A DNA stretch of 64,000 nucleotides from Rhizobiales bacterium 65-79 (GCA_001896885.1 MKRJ01000019.1:62001-126000); one strand, 5' to 3'. Positions 1 through 10,509 are shown, counted from the stretch's first letter. Program-made: numbers and translations. The notes: generated by a model from the letters alone, not told the origin.

Positions 1-2
1 TC

Positions 3-1508
3 TGGGACGATTACCCCCGCGCAAATGCAGGGTTTCCTTCGATACGCACAAGCTGGCTTCTTTCCGGCGTAGCCGTGCTCGGATTGGGCGTGGCGCTGGC
101 GGGCTGGTCGCTCGCGACGGTGGCCGCGGTGCACAAGATGGAGACTTCGCTCTCCTCGACGCCGACCCTTCTGCCGGAAAGCGCCTTCGCGCCCGGCGCG
201 ATAGCCCTCTTCGATCCCGCGCACCGCATCGAGCATCTGGGCGACAAGCTGCGGCAGCATCTCGCCTACCCGGACGCGGCCGCCCCACAGGCGGCGCCTG
301 CCCGCCACCACGAAAAATCCGGCCGCGTCGTCGCGGCAACCACCTCCGCCCATCAGCCGGCATCGCATATGCCCCTGGCGGAGCGCTTCGGCGAGCGCAT
401 GTCCAAGGAGGCGTCAGCGGCCCATCAGCGCGGATCGGATTTCATCCGCTCCCGTCTCGCGGCCGCCGGTTCGGTCAAGTCCTCGCGCATGGCGCTCGCG
501 GATGCCGCAGCACTCCTGGCCGCACGCGCGGCATCGCCGGCCAAACCGGTCGTCAAGCTGCCGCAGCAGGTGGCGCTTCTCCCGCAGGAACCGTCGAATA
601 CGCGCTTCGCGCATGATGTCGCCAACGCCATTCCGAAGCTGCTTCCCACCATGCCTTCCGCCGACCGCTTCGGGTCGGCCGGGAACGATGCGGAGAAGCC
701 GTCGAGGATAGCGCTCGCCGTCATCGACGCGGAACTGGACAAGGGCACCGAGGTGCTGTCGCCCCCCCTGCCCAGCGCGCCGCCGGCCCGCAACGCGGCG
801 GTTCCCGACGACACGGCTGACGATACCCGCAAGCGGGACGGCGAGCCGTTCTCCGAGAACATGCCCGACAACCCGCCTTTGCCGACCTGGCGCCCGGCAT
901 TGAAAGCGCCGGAAGAGCCGGCAGCAGCGCCGGCCCCGGCTCCCGCCCCCACGCCGGCGCCGCAGAATGCGCGCCCGACGCGCGCCATCATGGCCTATGC
1001 CAAGCCCGACGATTTGGACGACGAAAGTCCGCTCTCCGGCCTCGGCAGGCTCTTCGAGAGAAAGCCGCGCCTGCCCGGCCTGGGCAACGGCGTGGCCGTC
1101 TACGACATCCGCAACGCCGTGGTCTATATGCCTGACGGCGAAAGGCTGGAGGCCCATTCCGGCATGGGGACCATGGCCGACAAACCGCGCTACGTCGACG
1201 AGAAGAACCGCGGACCGACACCGCCCAACACCTACAAGCTGGTGCTGCGGGAGCGGCGTTTCCACGGCGTCGAGGCGATCAGGCTGCTGCCGATCGACGG
1301 CAACAACAAATTCGGCCGCGTCGGCCTGCTCGCGCATACCTACATGCTGCGCGGCGGCCTCGCCGAGTCGAACGGCTGCGTCGTCTTCAAGGACTACAAG
1401 CGCTTCCTGCAGGCCTTCAAGCGGGGCAAGGTCACGCGTCTGGTCGTGGTGCCGGACCTTTCGCATGCGTCTCCGGCCACGCTCGCTTCGGCGGCGCGCG
1501 GCGCGTAG
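3..1508 (+). CDS. DUF2778 (L,D-transpeptidase-like) membrane-anchored protein, 5' end missing
   Basis: The reading frame is open back to the window edge, so the start lies upstream. The visible N-terminal part has one hydrophobic segment (about residues 18-40). A long low-complexity Ala/Pro-rich linker follows, with an (AP)n run near 920-960. The C-terminal domain (about 1090-1480) has the HSG, PPNTYKL and SNGCV patterns of the DUF2778 family, which is related to YkuD-type L,D-transpeptidases; the Cys of SNGCV would be the nucleophile. The inferred place of action is the periplasm, on the cell wall. The family call is good; substrate and activity are inferred. Confidence 0.75.
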   Translation, partial: WDDYPRANAGFPSIRTSWLLSGVAVLGLGVALAGWSLATVAAVHKMETSLSSTPTLLPESAFAPGAIALFDPAHRIEHLGDKLRQHLAYPDAAAPQAAPARHHEKSGRVVAATTSAHQPASHMPLAERFGERMSKEASAAHQRGSDFIRSRLAAAGSVKSSRMALADAAALLAARAASPAKPVVKLPQQVALLPQEPSNTRFAHDVANAIPKLLPTMPSADRFGSAGNDAEKPSRIALAVIDAELDKGTEVLSPPLPSAPPARNAAVPDDTADDTRKRDGEPFSENMPDNPPLPTWRPALKAPEEPAAAPAPAPAPTPAPQNARPTRAIMAYAKPDDLDDESPLSGLGRLFERKPRLPGLGNGVAVYDIRNAVVYMPDGERLEAHSGMGTMADKPRYVDEKNRGPTPPNTYKLVLRERRFHGVEAIRLLPIDGNNKFGRVGLLAHTYMLRGGLAESNGCVVFKDYKRFLQAFKRGKVTRLVVVPDLSHASPATLASAARGA

Positions 1509-1682
1509 AGCCTTCCCACCGACTTTCCGCGCGGTGCCTGCGGGCGCCGCCCGCCGTTCTTGGAACCCCGGATGGCGGGACTTGCGGTGTGGCCCAGTCT
1601 GTTTGTCCCTCAGCGCCTATGGCCTAGATTGCATTTCGTGCTCTTGCACCCCGCACAGACCAGAAATCAACGGCCCTGATCC

Positions 1683-3062
1683 GTGAAACCATCAAGCAGC
1701 ATCCCCGTCGACGGTCTCGATGCGCCGAGGCGTTACTGGGCATGGGCGACGCTCATCGTCGGCATCACCCTTGCCGTCCTCGACGGTACCATCGCCAACG
1801 TGGCGCTGCCGACCATCGCGGAGGACTTCAAGGCGAGCCCCTCCGTCTCGATCTGGATCGTCAACGGCTACCAGATGGCCGTCGTCGTCACATTGCTGCC
1901 CTTTGCCTCGCTCGGCGAGATATACGGCCATCGGCGCGTCTATGTCCTAGGCGTCGTGCTTTTCACGCTCTCCTCCCTCGCCTGCGCGCTCTCCGGCTCG
2001 CTCGGCCTGCTGACCCTCTCGCGCATCGTGCAGGGTATCGGCGCCTCGGGCCTGATGAGCGTCAATTCCGCTCTCCTGCGCTACATCGTCCCCAAGGCGA
2101 AGTTCGGCACCGCCATCGGGCTGAACGCCGTGGTCGTCGGCGCGGCGTCGACGATCGGCCCCACCCTTGCCGGCTTCATCCTCGCGGTCCTGAGTTGGCC
2201 GTGGCTGTTCATCATAAACGTGCCGCTCGGCATCGTCACCGTGCTCATGGGCCTGCGCAGCCTTCCCGACAACGATCTCGCGGACCGGCGCTTCGACCTC
2301 GCCAGCGCGGCCCTCAGTGCCGCCTCGATCGGTCTCATCGTCACCACGATCGACAGCATAGGCCATGGGCTCTCATGGGTGCTGGTCGTCGGGCAGGCCG
2401 CCGGCTGCGCCGTGACCTGCACGCTCCTCGTGCGGCGCGAGCTGCGCGTGCCGGAACCGCTGCTGCCGCTCGACCTCTTGAAGATACCGGTCTTCGCCCT
2501 CTCGATCGGGACGTCGGTCGCTTCCTTTACGGCCCAGATCCTCGCCTTTGTCTCGCTCCCTTTCAGCTTCCAGACGATCTACGGCTTTCCTCCCGGCGAG
2601 GTCGGCCTGCTGATCGCGCCCTGGCCGCTCGCGGTGGCGGTGATGGCGCCGATAGCGGGAAAGCTGTCGAACCGCCATTCGGCGGCGCTGCTCGGCAGTA
2701 CGGGCCTGCTCCTGCTGGCGGCCGGCCTGCTCCTGCTCGCCTTCCTGCCGCAGCATCCCTCGATAGCGGATATCGTCTGGCGGATGGCGCTGTGCGGCCT
2801 CGGCTTCGGCTGTTTCCAGACGCCCAACAACCGCACGATGATCATGGCGGCGCCACGCGCCCGCAGCGGAGCCGCGAGCGGGATGCTGGGCACCGCCCGG
2901 CTGAGCGGCCAGACGATCGGCGCCGCGCTTGTCGCGCTGCTGCTCGGCCGGATCGGTATCCATGGCGCCACCACGGCGCTCTTCGTCGGCGCCGGCTTCG
3001 CCATCCTTGCGGCGATCGTCAGCCTGTCGCGTTACGGCAGGGAGAACCGGGACCTCTTTTGA
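1683..3062 (+). CDS. MFS transporter, DHA2 (EmrB/QacA) family
   Basis: A 459-residue integral membrane protein with about 14 hydrophobic segments. It has the family-typical LDGTIANVALP motif in the first helix and the IGPTLAGFI motif C in the fifth. This type is a proton-driven drug or metabolite exporter of the inner membrane. The start is GTG at 1683; no strong ribosome binding site is seen. It ends 11 bp before the end of the convergent CDF gene. The substrate cannot be told from sequence, and no regulator sits next to it. Confidence 0.85.
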   Translation: MKPSSSIPVDGLDAPRRYWAWATLIVGITLAVLDGTIANVALPTIAEDFKASPSVSIWIVNGYQMAVVVTLLPFASLGEIYGHRRVYVLGVVLFTLSSLACALSGSLGLLTLSRIVQGIGASGLMSVNSALLRYIVPKAKFGTAIGLNAVVVGAASTIGPTLAGFILAVLSWPWLFIINVPLGIVTVLMGLRSLPDNDLADRRFDLASAALSAASIGLIVTTIDSIGHGLSWVLVVGQAAGCAVTCTLLVRRELRVPEPLLPLDLLKIPVFALSIGTSVASFTAQILAFVSLPFSFQTIYGFPPGEVGLLIAPWPLAVAVMAPIAGKLSNRHSAALLGSTGLLLLAAGLLLLAFLPQHPSIADIVWRMALCGLGFGCFQTPNNRTMIMAAPRARSGAASGMLGTARLSGQTIGAALVALLLGRIGIHGATTALFVGAGFAILAAIVSLSRYGRENRDLF

Positions 3063-3072
3063 AGGTACGGAC

Positions 3073-3981
3073 TCACGCGAACGGGACCGACACCGTTCCC
3101 CTGGGCAGTTTGGCTTCATCGTCCGGCTCGACATGGATGACCACGCGGACGCTCGGAATCTCCGCCTTCAGCGCCGCCTCGATCCGGTCGCAGATGACAT
3201 GGCTGTCGCCGACGCTCATCGCCGCATCGACGACGAGATGGAACTCGATGAAGGTGGCGCGGCCGGCGATCCGCGTCTTCAAATCGTGCACCTCGAGTGC
3301 GCCGCCCGCATTGGACGAGATGACCTCCCGGATGCGCATCGACTGCTCCGCATCGACGCCCACGTCCATGAGCCCCTGGACGGAAGAGCCGATGACGCGC
3401 CAGCCCTGGTAGACGATGTTCATGGCGACCGCGATGGCGAGAAGCGGGTCGAGGATGACCCACCCCGTGGAGACCGCTGCGACGAGACCGACGATCACGC
3501 CGGCCGACGTCCACACGTCGGTCAATATATGGCGGCCGTCCGCGTCGAGGGCCGGCGACTTCTCCTGCCGCCCGGCGCGGATGAGCACCCACGCCCAGGC
3601 CGCGTTGACGGCCCCGCCGGCGGCATTGACCACAAGTCCGGCCCAGGGGCGCTCGAGCGGCAAGGGCGATTGCAGGGCGAAGAACGCCTCGCGAAAGATC
3701 AGAAGCGCGGCGACGATGATCAGCGCCCCCTCGACCACGGCGGAAAGGTATTCGGCCTTGTGATGGCCGAACGGATGATTGTCGTCCGCCGGCAGGTGGC
3801 TGACGCGGATCGCCCATAGCGCGAAGAACGCCGCGATCACGTTGACGATGGATTCCAGCGCATCCGAGTAGAGCGCCACGGAATCGGTGATCCACCAGGC
3901 GGCGAACTTCAGCGCCAGAACGGCGAGCGCCACGGGAATGGACCATGCCGCGAGCCTGGCCACACGCTGCTTGGAGGGCAT
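3073..3981 (-). CDS. Cation diffusion facilitator (CDF) family metal exporter
   Basis: A 302-residue protein with six hydrophobic segments and a C-terminal cytoplasmic domain, as in FieF-like divalent-metal/proton antiporters. TM2 carries YSDALES and TM5 carries HILTDVWTS, the places of the intramembrane metal ligands. The HPFGHHKAEYLS stretch between them is diagnostic. The TM2 pair here is D...E rather than the D...D of FieF or H...D of ZitB, so the preferred metal (Zn, Fe, Mn) is left open. The C-terminal regulatory domain has the usual EFHLVVD pattern. Confidence 0.88.
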   Translation of the reverse strand: MPSKQRVARLAAWSIPVALAVLALKFAAWWITDSVALYSDALESIVNVIAAFFALWAIRVSHLPADDNHPFGHHKAEYLSAVVEGALIIVAALLIFREAFFALQSPLPLERPWAGLVVNAAGGAVNAAWAWVLIRAGRQEKSPALDADGRHILTDVWTSAGVIVGLVAAVSTGWVILDPLLAIAVAMNIVYQGWRVIGSSVQGLMDVGVDAEQSMRIREVISSNAGGALEVHDLKTRIAGRATFIEFHLVVDAAMSVGDSHVICDRIEAALKAEIPSVRVVIHVEPDDEAKLPRGTVSVPFA

Positions 3982-4012
3982 GGCCTAGATACTCCCCTCC
4001 GGCCTGCCGGCC

Positions 4013-4128
4013 ATCTCCCCCTCAAGGGGGGAGATCACCGCCTCGTTACCGCCCTCGACAATCGCTGAACCTGGCCGGGATCTGGCCGCACGACGGCAAC
4101 CGCCGGTCTCACCCCTCGAGGGGGAGAC
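4013..4128. repeat. Pair of intergenic palindromes (CCCCCT/AGGGGG type)
   Basis: Two GC-rich palindromes lie between the CDF gene and trpE(G). The first, at 4013-4034, is a 10-bp stem with a 2-nt loop (ATCTCCCCCT / AGGGGGAGAT). The second, at 4106-4128, is built on CCCCTCGAGGGG inside a GTCTC...GAGAC stem with one bulged A. They resemble the dispersed intergenic palindromes common in rhizobial genomes. They lie downstream of trpE(G) on the minus strand and could also end its transcript. Confidence 0.6.
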
Positions 4129-4170
4129 GGCTGCCAAGCCGGAGAGGAGCGAAGAAACAACCACGTCGAA

Positions 4171-6360
4171 CTATGCCGCCTTTTCCTTTGCCCGCCGAGG
4201 CAGGTGCGCCACGACGTTCTCGATCATCCTCATGCCGGCGTTCTGGCCGAGAGTCATGATCGATTCGGGATGGAACTGTACGGCCGCGACCGGCTCCTTG
4301 CGATGCTCGAAAGCCATGATAACGCCGTCGTCCGTCTCGGCCGTGACGACGAAATCCTCCGGCAGCGTGGCGGGGTCGGCGAAGATCGAATGATAGCGCC
4401 CGACCGTCACCTCGCCCGGCAGGCCGGAGAAGATGACGCCGTGCCGTGCCACCTTGATGCGTGACGGCTTGCCGTGCATCGGCAGGCGCAATTGCCTGAG
4501 CGCCCCGCCATAGGCTTCGGCCAGCGCCTGCAGCCCCAGGCATACGCCGAAGATCGGCAGTTCGCGCTTGCGCGCCATCTCGATCGTCGCCTTGCAGCCG
4601 AAATCGGACGGCAGCCCCGGTCCGGGCGAAAGCACGACGAGGTCCGGGGCAAGCCGGTCGAACATCTCCTCCGCGACCGGGGTGCGCACGGTGGTGACGG
4701 TCGCACCCGTCTGCCGGAAGTAGTTGGCGAGCGTGTGGACGAAGGAATCCTCATGGTCGACGAGGAGCACGTTGACCCCTGCCCCGACATGCGCGCCGCC
4801 GCGTTCGACGCTTGCCTGGTTGCCGGCGCGCGCGTCGCGTATGGCCGCGAGCATCGCCGATGCCTTGAGTTCGGTCTCCGCTTCCTCGTCTTCCGGCACC
4901 GAATCGTAGAGCAGCGTCGCCCCAGCCCTCACCTCGGCGATGCCGTCCTTGATGCGGATCGTGCGAAGCGTCAGCCCGGTGTTGAGGTCGCCGTTGAAAT
5001 GCACCATGCCGATGGCCCCGCCATACCAGGCGCGCGGGCTCTTCTCATGGTTCTCGATGAAGCGCATCGCCCACAGCTTCGGCGCGCCGGTGACCGTCAC
5101 CGCCCATGCATGCGACAGGAAGGCGTCGAACGCATCCATGCCCTCGCGCAGCCGGCCTTCGATATGGTCGACCGTGTGGATCAGCCGCGAATACATCTCG
5201 ATCTGGCGCCGCCCGATCACGCGGACCGATCCCGGCTCGCAGACCCTCGATTTGTCGTTCCGGTCGACGTCCGAGCACATGGTGAGCTCCGACTCGTCCT
5301 TCTTGGAATTCAGGAGCTTGAGGATCTGCTCCGAATCCGAGATGGCGTCGTCGCCGCGCTTGATGGTGCCCGAGATCGGACAGGTCTCGACACGCCGTCC
5401 GTTGACCCGCACGAACATCTCCGGCGAGGCGCCGATCAGATATTCGCGATCGCCCAGATTGATGAAGAAGGAATAAGGCGACGGGTTGATCGCCTTCAGC
5501 CTCCGGGCGATTTCCGAAGGCTTCCCTTCGCAGCGCTCCAGGAATTTCTGGCCGGGCACCACCTCGAAAAGGTCGCCGCGCAGGAAGCTTTCCTTCGCCT
5601 TCTCGACAAGCCGCGCATATTCGCCGGGCTCGTGGTCGGAGCGCGGCGGAATCCGGTCCGACGGATGGAAAGCCGCTTCGGCGCCCCTGCGAGGAAGCCC
5701 CTCCGTCGTCCAGCCTTCGCCGGCGAAATCGTAGCGGTCGAGCCACGCCGCCGCCGAATAATGGTCGACGACGAGGATCTCGTCGGGGAGGTAGAGCACC
5801 ACGTCGCGCTGGTCGTCCGGACGCTTGAGCTTGTACTCGACCGGATCGAACTGGAAGGCGAGATCGTAGCCGAAGGCGCCATAGAGGCCGAGATTGGCGT
5901 CTTCAGGCGAGCGGAACAGCGCCACGATCGCGCGCAGGACCGTGAAGATCGTCGGCGCCCGTGACCGCTCCTCCTCGGTGAAGGCACGGCTAGGTTCCGC
6001 CACTTTCAGCCGGGCGGCGGACGCGCCTTTGTCGAGCAGGGTCACCTCGTCCAACTCCTCGACGGCACGAACGATCGCCGGCAGCATCGTCTCGCCGCGC
6101 TTGTTCAGCGCCTCGATTCGCATCGTGCGGCCCCTGGCGCTGACGACGAGCGGGGGATCGATGATCGCCGTGTCCCACCGTGTATAACGGCCCGGATATT
6201 CGTAATTGGAGGAGAAGACGGCGCCGCGCCTTGAATCGAGCGCGTCGATGAAGCGCTCTATCGCGCCTTCATACGGGGTGCCGTGCCGCTCCCGCGTGAT
6301 CGAAATGCCGCCGGCCGTAAGATAGCGTTCGGCGCCGCCTTCAAGTGTTTCGATCGTCAT
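4171..6360 (-). CDS. trpE(G): Fused anthranilate synthase, components I and II
   Basis: A 729-residue fusion, the length known for the rhizobial TrpE(G) enzymes. It converts chorismate and glutamine to anthranilate in tryptophan synthesis. Residues about 1-520 are the TrpE chorismate-binding domain ([37 protein letters not shown]). Residues about 535-725 are a class I glutamine amidotransferase with nucleophile Cys in FGVCLGLQA and the His of VQFHPES. The start is set at the ATG opening MTIETLEGG, because the upstream in-frame extension runs through the attenuator. It is preceded by trpL and a terminator/antiterminator, so control by attenuation is expected. Confidence 0.96.
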   Translation of the reverse strand: MTIETLEGGAERYLTAGGISITRERHGTPYEGAIERFIDALDSRRGAVFSSNYEYPGRYTRWDTAIIDPPLVVSARGRTMRIEALNKRGETMLPAIVRAVEELDEVTLLDKGASAARLKVAEPSRAFTEEERSRAPTIFTVLRAIVALFRSPEDANLGLYGAFGYDLAFQFDPVEYKLKRPDDQRDVVLYLPDEILVVDHYSAAAWLDRYDFAGEGWTTEGLPRRGAEAAFHPSDRIPPRSDHEPGEYARLVEKAKESFLRGDLFEVVPGQKFLERCEGKPSEIARRLKAINPSPYSFFINLGDREYLIGASPEMFVRVNGRRVETCPISGTIKRGDDAISDSEQILKLLNSKKDESELTMCSDVDRNDKSRVCEPGSVRVIGRRQIEMYSRLIHTVDHIEGRLREGMDAFDAFLSHAWAVTVTGAPKLWAMRFIENHEKSPRAWYGGAIGMVHFNGDLNTGLTLRTIRIKDGIAEVRAGATLLYDSVPEDEEAETELKASAMLAAIRDARAGNQASVERGGAHVGAGVNVLLVDHEDSFVHTLANYFRQTGATVTTVRTPVAEEMFDRLAPDLVVLSPGPGLPSDFGCKATIEMARKRELPIFGVCLGLQALAEAYGGALRQLRLPMHGKPSRIKVARHGVIFSGLPGEVTVGRYHSIFADPATLPEDFVVTAETDDGVIMAFEHRKEPVAAVQFHPESIMTLGQNAGMRMIENVVAHLPRRAKEKAA

Positions 6361-6395
6361 TCCTGTATTCCCTTTCAGTCCTGAACGGAGCCGGG

Positions 6396-6468
6396 AAAAC
6401 AAAATGGCCGCCCGGAGCATCCGTTGCGGCCACCACAATCCTCATGCGCACGCGCGTCGACTGGCCGC
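6396..6468 (-). promoter_or_regulatory. trp attenuator (terminator and antiterminator)
   Basis: In minus-strand order: GCGGCCA at 6468-6462, TGGCCGC at 6432-6426, GCGGCCA at 6411-6405, then the T-rich tract TTTTGTTTT at 6404-6396. The middle segment can pair with either flanking copy, giving a mutually exclusive antiterminator or intrinsic terminator. Upstream, GGCUGC of the leader can pair with GCGGCC around the trpL stop codon, giving the protector hairpin. This is the classical layout of tryptophan attenuation. Confidence 0.93.
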
Positions 6469-6470
6469 TG

Positions 6471-6515
6471 TCAGCAGCCCCACCACCAGACGGTCTTGAT
6501 CGAAAGCGCGGTCAT
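6471..6515 (-). CDS. trpL: trp operon leader peptide
   Basis: A 14-codon ORF reading MTALSIKTVWWWGC and ending in TGA. Three consecutive Trp codons sit just ahead of the attenuator segments. Ribosome stalling at these codons when Trp-tRNA is scarce would free the downstream strand to form the antiterminator. The size and WWW arrangement match the leader peptide known in front of rhizobial trpE(G). Confidence 0.94.
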   Translation of the reverse strand: MTALSIKTVWWWGC

Positions 6516-6594
6516 GAAGCTTCAATACCCGGCTTCGCCCGGCGAGGCAACCGGAAATGCCTGGGGCGGCGCCGGCGGATGCCGTAACGCAACA

Positions 6595-6618
6595 CGCCGG
6601 CGGGGTGAGCCGCCGGCG
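6595..6618 (-). terminator. Hairpin downstream of the SH3-domain gene
   Basis: A perfect 9-bp inverted repeat (CGCCGGCGG / CCGCCGGCG) with a 6-nt loop, about 50 bp after the stop of the SH3-domain gene and before trpL. There is no clean U-tract on the minus strand, so it is a weak or Rho-assisted terminator candidate. Confidence 0.5.
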
Positions 6619-6666
6619 CTTCTTCGTCTTCGAGTGTCAGGACCCCCGTGGATCGGACGCCGACGT

Positions 6667-8064
6667 TCAGCGTCCGCGGGTCATCGTCTGCTGTCCCGCC
6701 TCTTCCATGGCGTTTGTCGAAGGGGTAGCCGCAGCAGCCTCCGCGGTCTTCTTCTGCGGCTCCTGCGCCTGTGCCTGTGCCGGAGCCGCAGGCGCCGCCG
6801 GCGCGGGCTTGGCGGCGACGGCTACGGAGTGTCCTCCGAGGAAGGTCTTGTAGATGTAGCCCTGCCTGCCGTTGTAGGAGACTTTGCACCATACGTCGCA
6901 GTGCAGGACTTGAACCACCGCGTGGTCCGGAATGACGCCGACCGTGCCGGTGTGGTTTCCGGCGCCCGAATGCATCCTCACGCCGGACTTGACCTTGCTC
7001 ATATAGCCTCCCGCCACGCTCTCCTCGGCCGCCTTGGCCGATGTGCTGGCGGGAACGGAAAGCAGGTTCGGATCGACGCCGGGTGGCGTCGTGTCCTGTG
7101 GGGCTTTCGCCGGCGGCAGGGAAGCGGTCACCGCCCTGTCCACCGGATGCGCCTGCTTCGGCTCGGGAGCCGCATAGGCGAGTTTCTTGGGCGCTTCCGT
7201 CGGCACCGGCGCGCTTTGCGGATCCTTCACGTCGGGCGCGGCGGCCGCGTTGACGGCTGCTTCAGCCTCGGGGGCCTTCGCCTGCGCGTTGTCCGCCTCC
7301 GCCGCCGGGGCATTCGCCTGCGCGGCATTAGCCTGTCCGGCGGGCGCCGCGCTGGGCTTGCTGTCAGTCGCCTTGCCCCATCGCGCATTGTCGGGCGCCA
7401 GCACCTTCACGTTCGCCGCGCCGACGGCCAGGGCCGGCCCCATCCCGACCTTGTCGGCCGACGCGACACGTCCCGCCACCTCGGGCGTGGCCGCCTGCTT
7501 CGCGGCGCCGTCAGAAGCGGTCACGGCCTTGGTGGAACCGGTTACCGCCGGGGTGGTCGCCGCGGCCGCCGCCATGACGGTTTGCGGCTTGGCCGCCGCG
7601 ACGGGTGCTGCGCCCGGATCGGCCGCGAAAGTGTGCATGAAATAGAATGCGCCGAACGCCACGCCCGCAAGCAGGGCCAACCCGGCCACGGGAACAAGGA
7701 CGCGGCGTCCCAGCGATGGTTCGGCAGCGGCGGAGGCCGGCTTGCCCAGATAGCGGCCGTCCCAATTGTAGCGGCCGCGCCTCTTCGATCCCACAGTATC
7801 GTTGGCGGCCAGTTCGGGACGGGTGTGCGGGCTCGCCTGGCCGGCTCCCACCGCCGGCTGCGGCGCCGGCTGGAAGACATCGCGATGTCTGAAATTCAGG
7901 AGTTGCGTCTCACTGGTCTTCCTGCTGGAATAGCCCTGCAATCCTGGCAAGGAGCTATGCTGAAGCGGCAGCGAATTCCTTGCGGCGTCTGCGGATTTCA
8001 GTCCTTGACTGCCTATCAAATTTCCTACTCCGAACTCGACACCCGCTTCGATCCAAGCCCCCAA
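6667..8064 (-). CDS. Single-pass membrane protein with C-terminal bacterial SH3 domain
   Basis: A 465-residue protein. A basic cytoplasmic segment of about 120 residues leads to one transmembrane helix (VLVPVAGLALLAGVAFGAF). A long Ala/Pro/Lys-rich linker follows, then a C-terminal SH3b domain (about 385-440, GVRMHSGAGN...VIPDHAVVQVL...WCKVSYNGRQGYI). Such domains bind peptidoglycan or act as periplasmic scaffolds. The start is TTG at 8064: no in-frame ATG lies before the membrane helix, and GAGAGG stands 5 bases ahead. The function is unknown and a role at the cell wall is inferred. Confidence 0.72.
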   Translation of the reverse strand: MGAWIEAGVEFGVGNLIGSQGLKSADAARNSLPLQHSSLPGLQGYSSRKTSETQLLNFRHRDVFQPAPQPAVGAGQASPHTRPELAANDTVGSKRRGRYNWDGRYLGKPASAAAEPSLGRRVLVPVAGLALLAGVAFGAFYFMHTFAADPGAAPVAAAKPQTVMAAAAATTPAVTGSTKAVTASDGAAKQAATPEVAGRVASADKVGMGPALAVGAANVKVLAPDNARWGKATDSKPSAAPAGQANAAQANAPAAEADNAQAKAPEAEAAVNAAAAPDVKDPQSAPVPTEAPKKLAYAAPEPKQAHPVDRAVTASLPPAKAPQDTTPPGVDPNLLSVPASTSAKAAEESVAGGYMSKVKSGVRMHSGAGNHTGTVGVIPDHAVVQVLHCDVWCKVSYNGRQGYIYKTFLGGHSVAVAAKPAPAAPAAPAQAQAQEPQKKTAEAAAATPSTNAMEEAGQQTMTRGR

Positions 8065-8536
8065 GCCGCCTCTCGAGCGTAGTGTTCCTGCTTCCCTCCG
8101 GCGCTTACGGATGGGAAATCCGAACCGCGCCTGCTCTGTGATGAATTTGCACCATTCGAAATAATTGTGGCAATCACGTGCTCAAAAAGCAATTTTCTTC
8201 TATGTTTCGGGGCGTTAGTAAACCCCCAAATGGCAAAAGTGCGCGATCAGGGCCTAAAATAGGCATCTTTTCGCTCTGAAAGCCCGCATTTCGAGGCTGA
8301 AACGGCGCCTCGGGCCGGATCGACAGGCCGGAAAAATCCTCCGGTTCGGCGCTGCGATTGCCGTCCTGGCCGGCATTCCGGCGCCAAATTGAGGCGGCGA
8401 TCGCCACGATCCTGACACAGACTGGCAATGATCCGGCGTCTCCGAGCGGCCGCCCTGCAACCGGCGATCATGGCGACGCTTTCCGGATCGCCGGCGCGGG
8501 GATGGCGCCAGCGATCCGTGGTGTTGTTCCCCGACC
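8065..8536. other. Intergenic region without a convincing gene
   Basis: 472 bp between the SH3-domain gene start and the fhs stop. Around 8140-8240 it is clearly more AT-rich than its surroundings, so the promoter of the SH3 gene probably lies there. A short minus-strand ORF (8174-8428) has no recognisable family and no good ribosome binding site. No RNA gene or repeat is seen. Confidence 0.5.
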
Positions 8537-10216
8537 TCAGCTTAGGCCTTCGATCTGGCCCTGCTCGTTGAGGAATATCTTCTCCGAGGATGGTCGGCTC
8601 GGCAGCCCCGGCATGGTCATGATCTCGCCGCAGATCGCCACGACGAAGCCAGCGCCGGCCGACAGCCTGACCTCGCGCACCGGCACGGCATGGCCGGTCG
8701 GCGCGCCGCGCAGATTGGGATCGGTCGAGAAGGAATATTGCGTCTTGGCCATGCAAACCGGCAAATTGCCGTAGCCGGCTTCCTCCCACTGACGGAGCTG
8801 GTCGCGTACGCTCTTGTCGGCGATCGCCTCCGAGCCGCGATAGATGCGCTGCACGATCGTGTTGATCTTCTCGAAAAGCGGCATCTCGTCCGGATAGAGC
8901 GGCGCGAACTGCGAAGCGCCGGATTCGGCGAGCGCCGAGATCTTCTTCGCCAGTTCCTCCGTGCCCTTCGAGCCCTCCGCCCAGTGGCGGCAGAGGATCG
9001 CCTCCTCGCCCATCGAGGCGACATAGTCCTTCAGCGCCTGGAGCTCGGCCTCGGTGTCGGAATGGAAATGGTTGATCGCGACCACCGCCGGCACGCCGAA
9101 CTGGCGGACATTCTCGATATGCCGGCCGAGATTGGGCGCGCCCTTCCTGACCGCCTCCACATTCTCCTTGCCGAGATCCTCCTTCTTTACCCCGCCATTC
9201 ATCTTCATGGCGCGCACTGTGGCGACGATCACCGCCGCGGCGGGCTTCAGCCCGGCCTTGCGGCACTTGATGTCGAAGAACTTCTCAGCGCCGAGATCGG
9301 CGCCGAAGCCGGCCTCGGTCACCACATAGTCGGCGAGTTTCAACGCTGTCGTGGTGGCGACCACGGAGTTGCAGCCATGTGCGATGTTGGCGAACGGACC
9401 GCCATGGACGAAGGCGGGGTTGTTCTCCAGCGTCTGCACGAGGTTCGGCTGCATGGCGTCCTTGAGCAGCACCGCCATGGCGCCGTCGGCCTTGAGGTCG
9501 CGCGCATAGACGGCGGTCTTGTCGCGGCGGTAGGCGACGATGATGTCGCCGAGGCGCTTCTGCAAATCCTTCAGATCGCGCGCCAGGCAGAGGATCGCCA
9601 TGACCTCGGAAGCCACCGTGATGTCGAACCCCGCCTCGCGCGGAAAGCCGTTGGCCACCCCGCCCAGCGAGCACACGATCTCGCGCAGCGCCCGGTCGTT
9701 CATGTCCATGACGCGGCGCCACGTCACCCGGCGCGTATCGATGCCGAGTTCGTTGCCCCAGTAGATGTGATTGTCGATCAGCGCCGAAAGAAGATTATGC
9801 GCCGTGGTGATCGCGTGGAAATCGCCGGTGAAGTGGAGGTTCATGTCGTCCATCGGCACGATCTGCGCGTAGCCGCCGCCGGCCGCGCCGCCCTTCATGC
9901 CGAAATTCGGGCCGAGGGAGGCCTCGCGGATGCAGATGATCGCCTTCTTCCCGATCCGGTTCAGCCCGTCGCCGAGACCGACGGTCGTGGTCGTCTTGCC
10001 CTCGCCGGCCGGCGTCGGGTTGATCGCGGTCACCAGGATCAGCTTGCCGTCCTTCTTGCCCGACAGCGACTTGATGTAGTCGGCCGAAACCTTCGCCTTG
10101 TCATGGCCGTAGGGGAGCAGGTGCTCCGCCGGAATGCCGAGCTTCCCGCCGATTTCCATGATCGGCTTCTTCTTCGCGGCGCGTGCGATTTCGATGTCGG
10201 ATTTGACTTCGGCCAT
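8537..10216 (-). CDS. fhs: Formate--tetrahydrofolate ligase
   Basis: A 559-residue cytoplasmic enzyme making 10-formyl-tetrahydrofolate from formate, ATP and THF in one-carbon metabolism. The diagnostic N-terminal sequence has the P-loop [11 protein letters not shown] (about residues 67-77), [19 protein letters not shown] and [15 protein letters not shown]. The length matches the family (about 555-560). It stands alone, with about 290 bp upstream. In methylotrophic or C1-using rhizobia it feeds formate into folate. Confidence 0.97.
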   Translation of the reverse strand: MAEVKSDIEIARAAKKKPIMEIGGKLGIPAEHLLPYGHDKAKVSADYIKSLSGKKDGKLILVTAINPTPAGEGKTTTTVGLGDGLNRIGKKAIICIREASLGPNFGMKGGAAGGGYAQIVPMDDMNLHFTGDFHAITTAHNLLSALIDNHIYWGNELGIDTRRVTWRRVMDMNDRALREIVCSLGGVANGFPREAGFDITVASEVMAILCLARDLKDLQKRLGDIIVAYRRDKTAVYARDLKADGAMAVLLKDAMQPNLVQTLENNPAFVHGGPFANIAHGCNSVVATTTALKLADYVVTEAGFGADLGAEKFFDIKCRKAGLKPAAAVIVATVRAMKMNGGVKKEDLGKENVEAVRKGAPNLGRHIENVRQFGVPAVVAINHFHSDTEAELQALKDYVASMGEEAILCRHWAEGSKGTEELAKKISALAESGASQFAPLYPDEMPLFEKINTIVQRIYRGSEAIADKSVRDQLRQWEEAGYGNLPVCMAKTQYSFSTDPNLRGAPTGHAVPVREVRLSAGAGFVVAICGEIMTMPGLPSRPSSEKIFLNEQGQIEGLS

Positions 10217-10509
10217 TTCGGCTTCCCTTCAAACTGGCAATGGAGCAACAGGTCCGATCGGCGGAGACCGGAAATGGAGTGTCGAACGACGAAACGGGAT
10301 AAAGAAGACCGAGGCCTTGTGCAAATCCGCAGCCGGACGATCGCTCGGGGCACCGCGGCCGTGTGCATCGGCCGCTGTCGCTCGATCCTCCTCCGGCACG
10401 CCTCCGCCTGTCCTCCCCGTCGGTCACGGCGACGCATAAAAGCGCTACGGCGCAAAACTCCGCCGTCTCAAAACAGCCGCCCAATGCGCCGATTGCGACA
10501 GGTTTTGGC

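Noticed and set aside
414-1466. Long antisense ORFs here and at many other places (for example 15938-17020, 30001-31311, 49769-50920)
   Set aside because: High GC with G/C at third positions opens antisense frames. Their products are Arg/His/Asp-rich with no family motifs, and they lie wholly opposite recognised genes.
8174-8428. 84-codon minus-strand ORF in the intergenic region before fhs
   Set aside because: No ribosome binding site, no known family and atypical composition; better read as non-coding.
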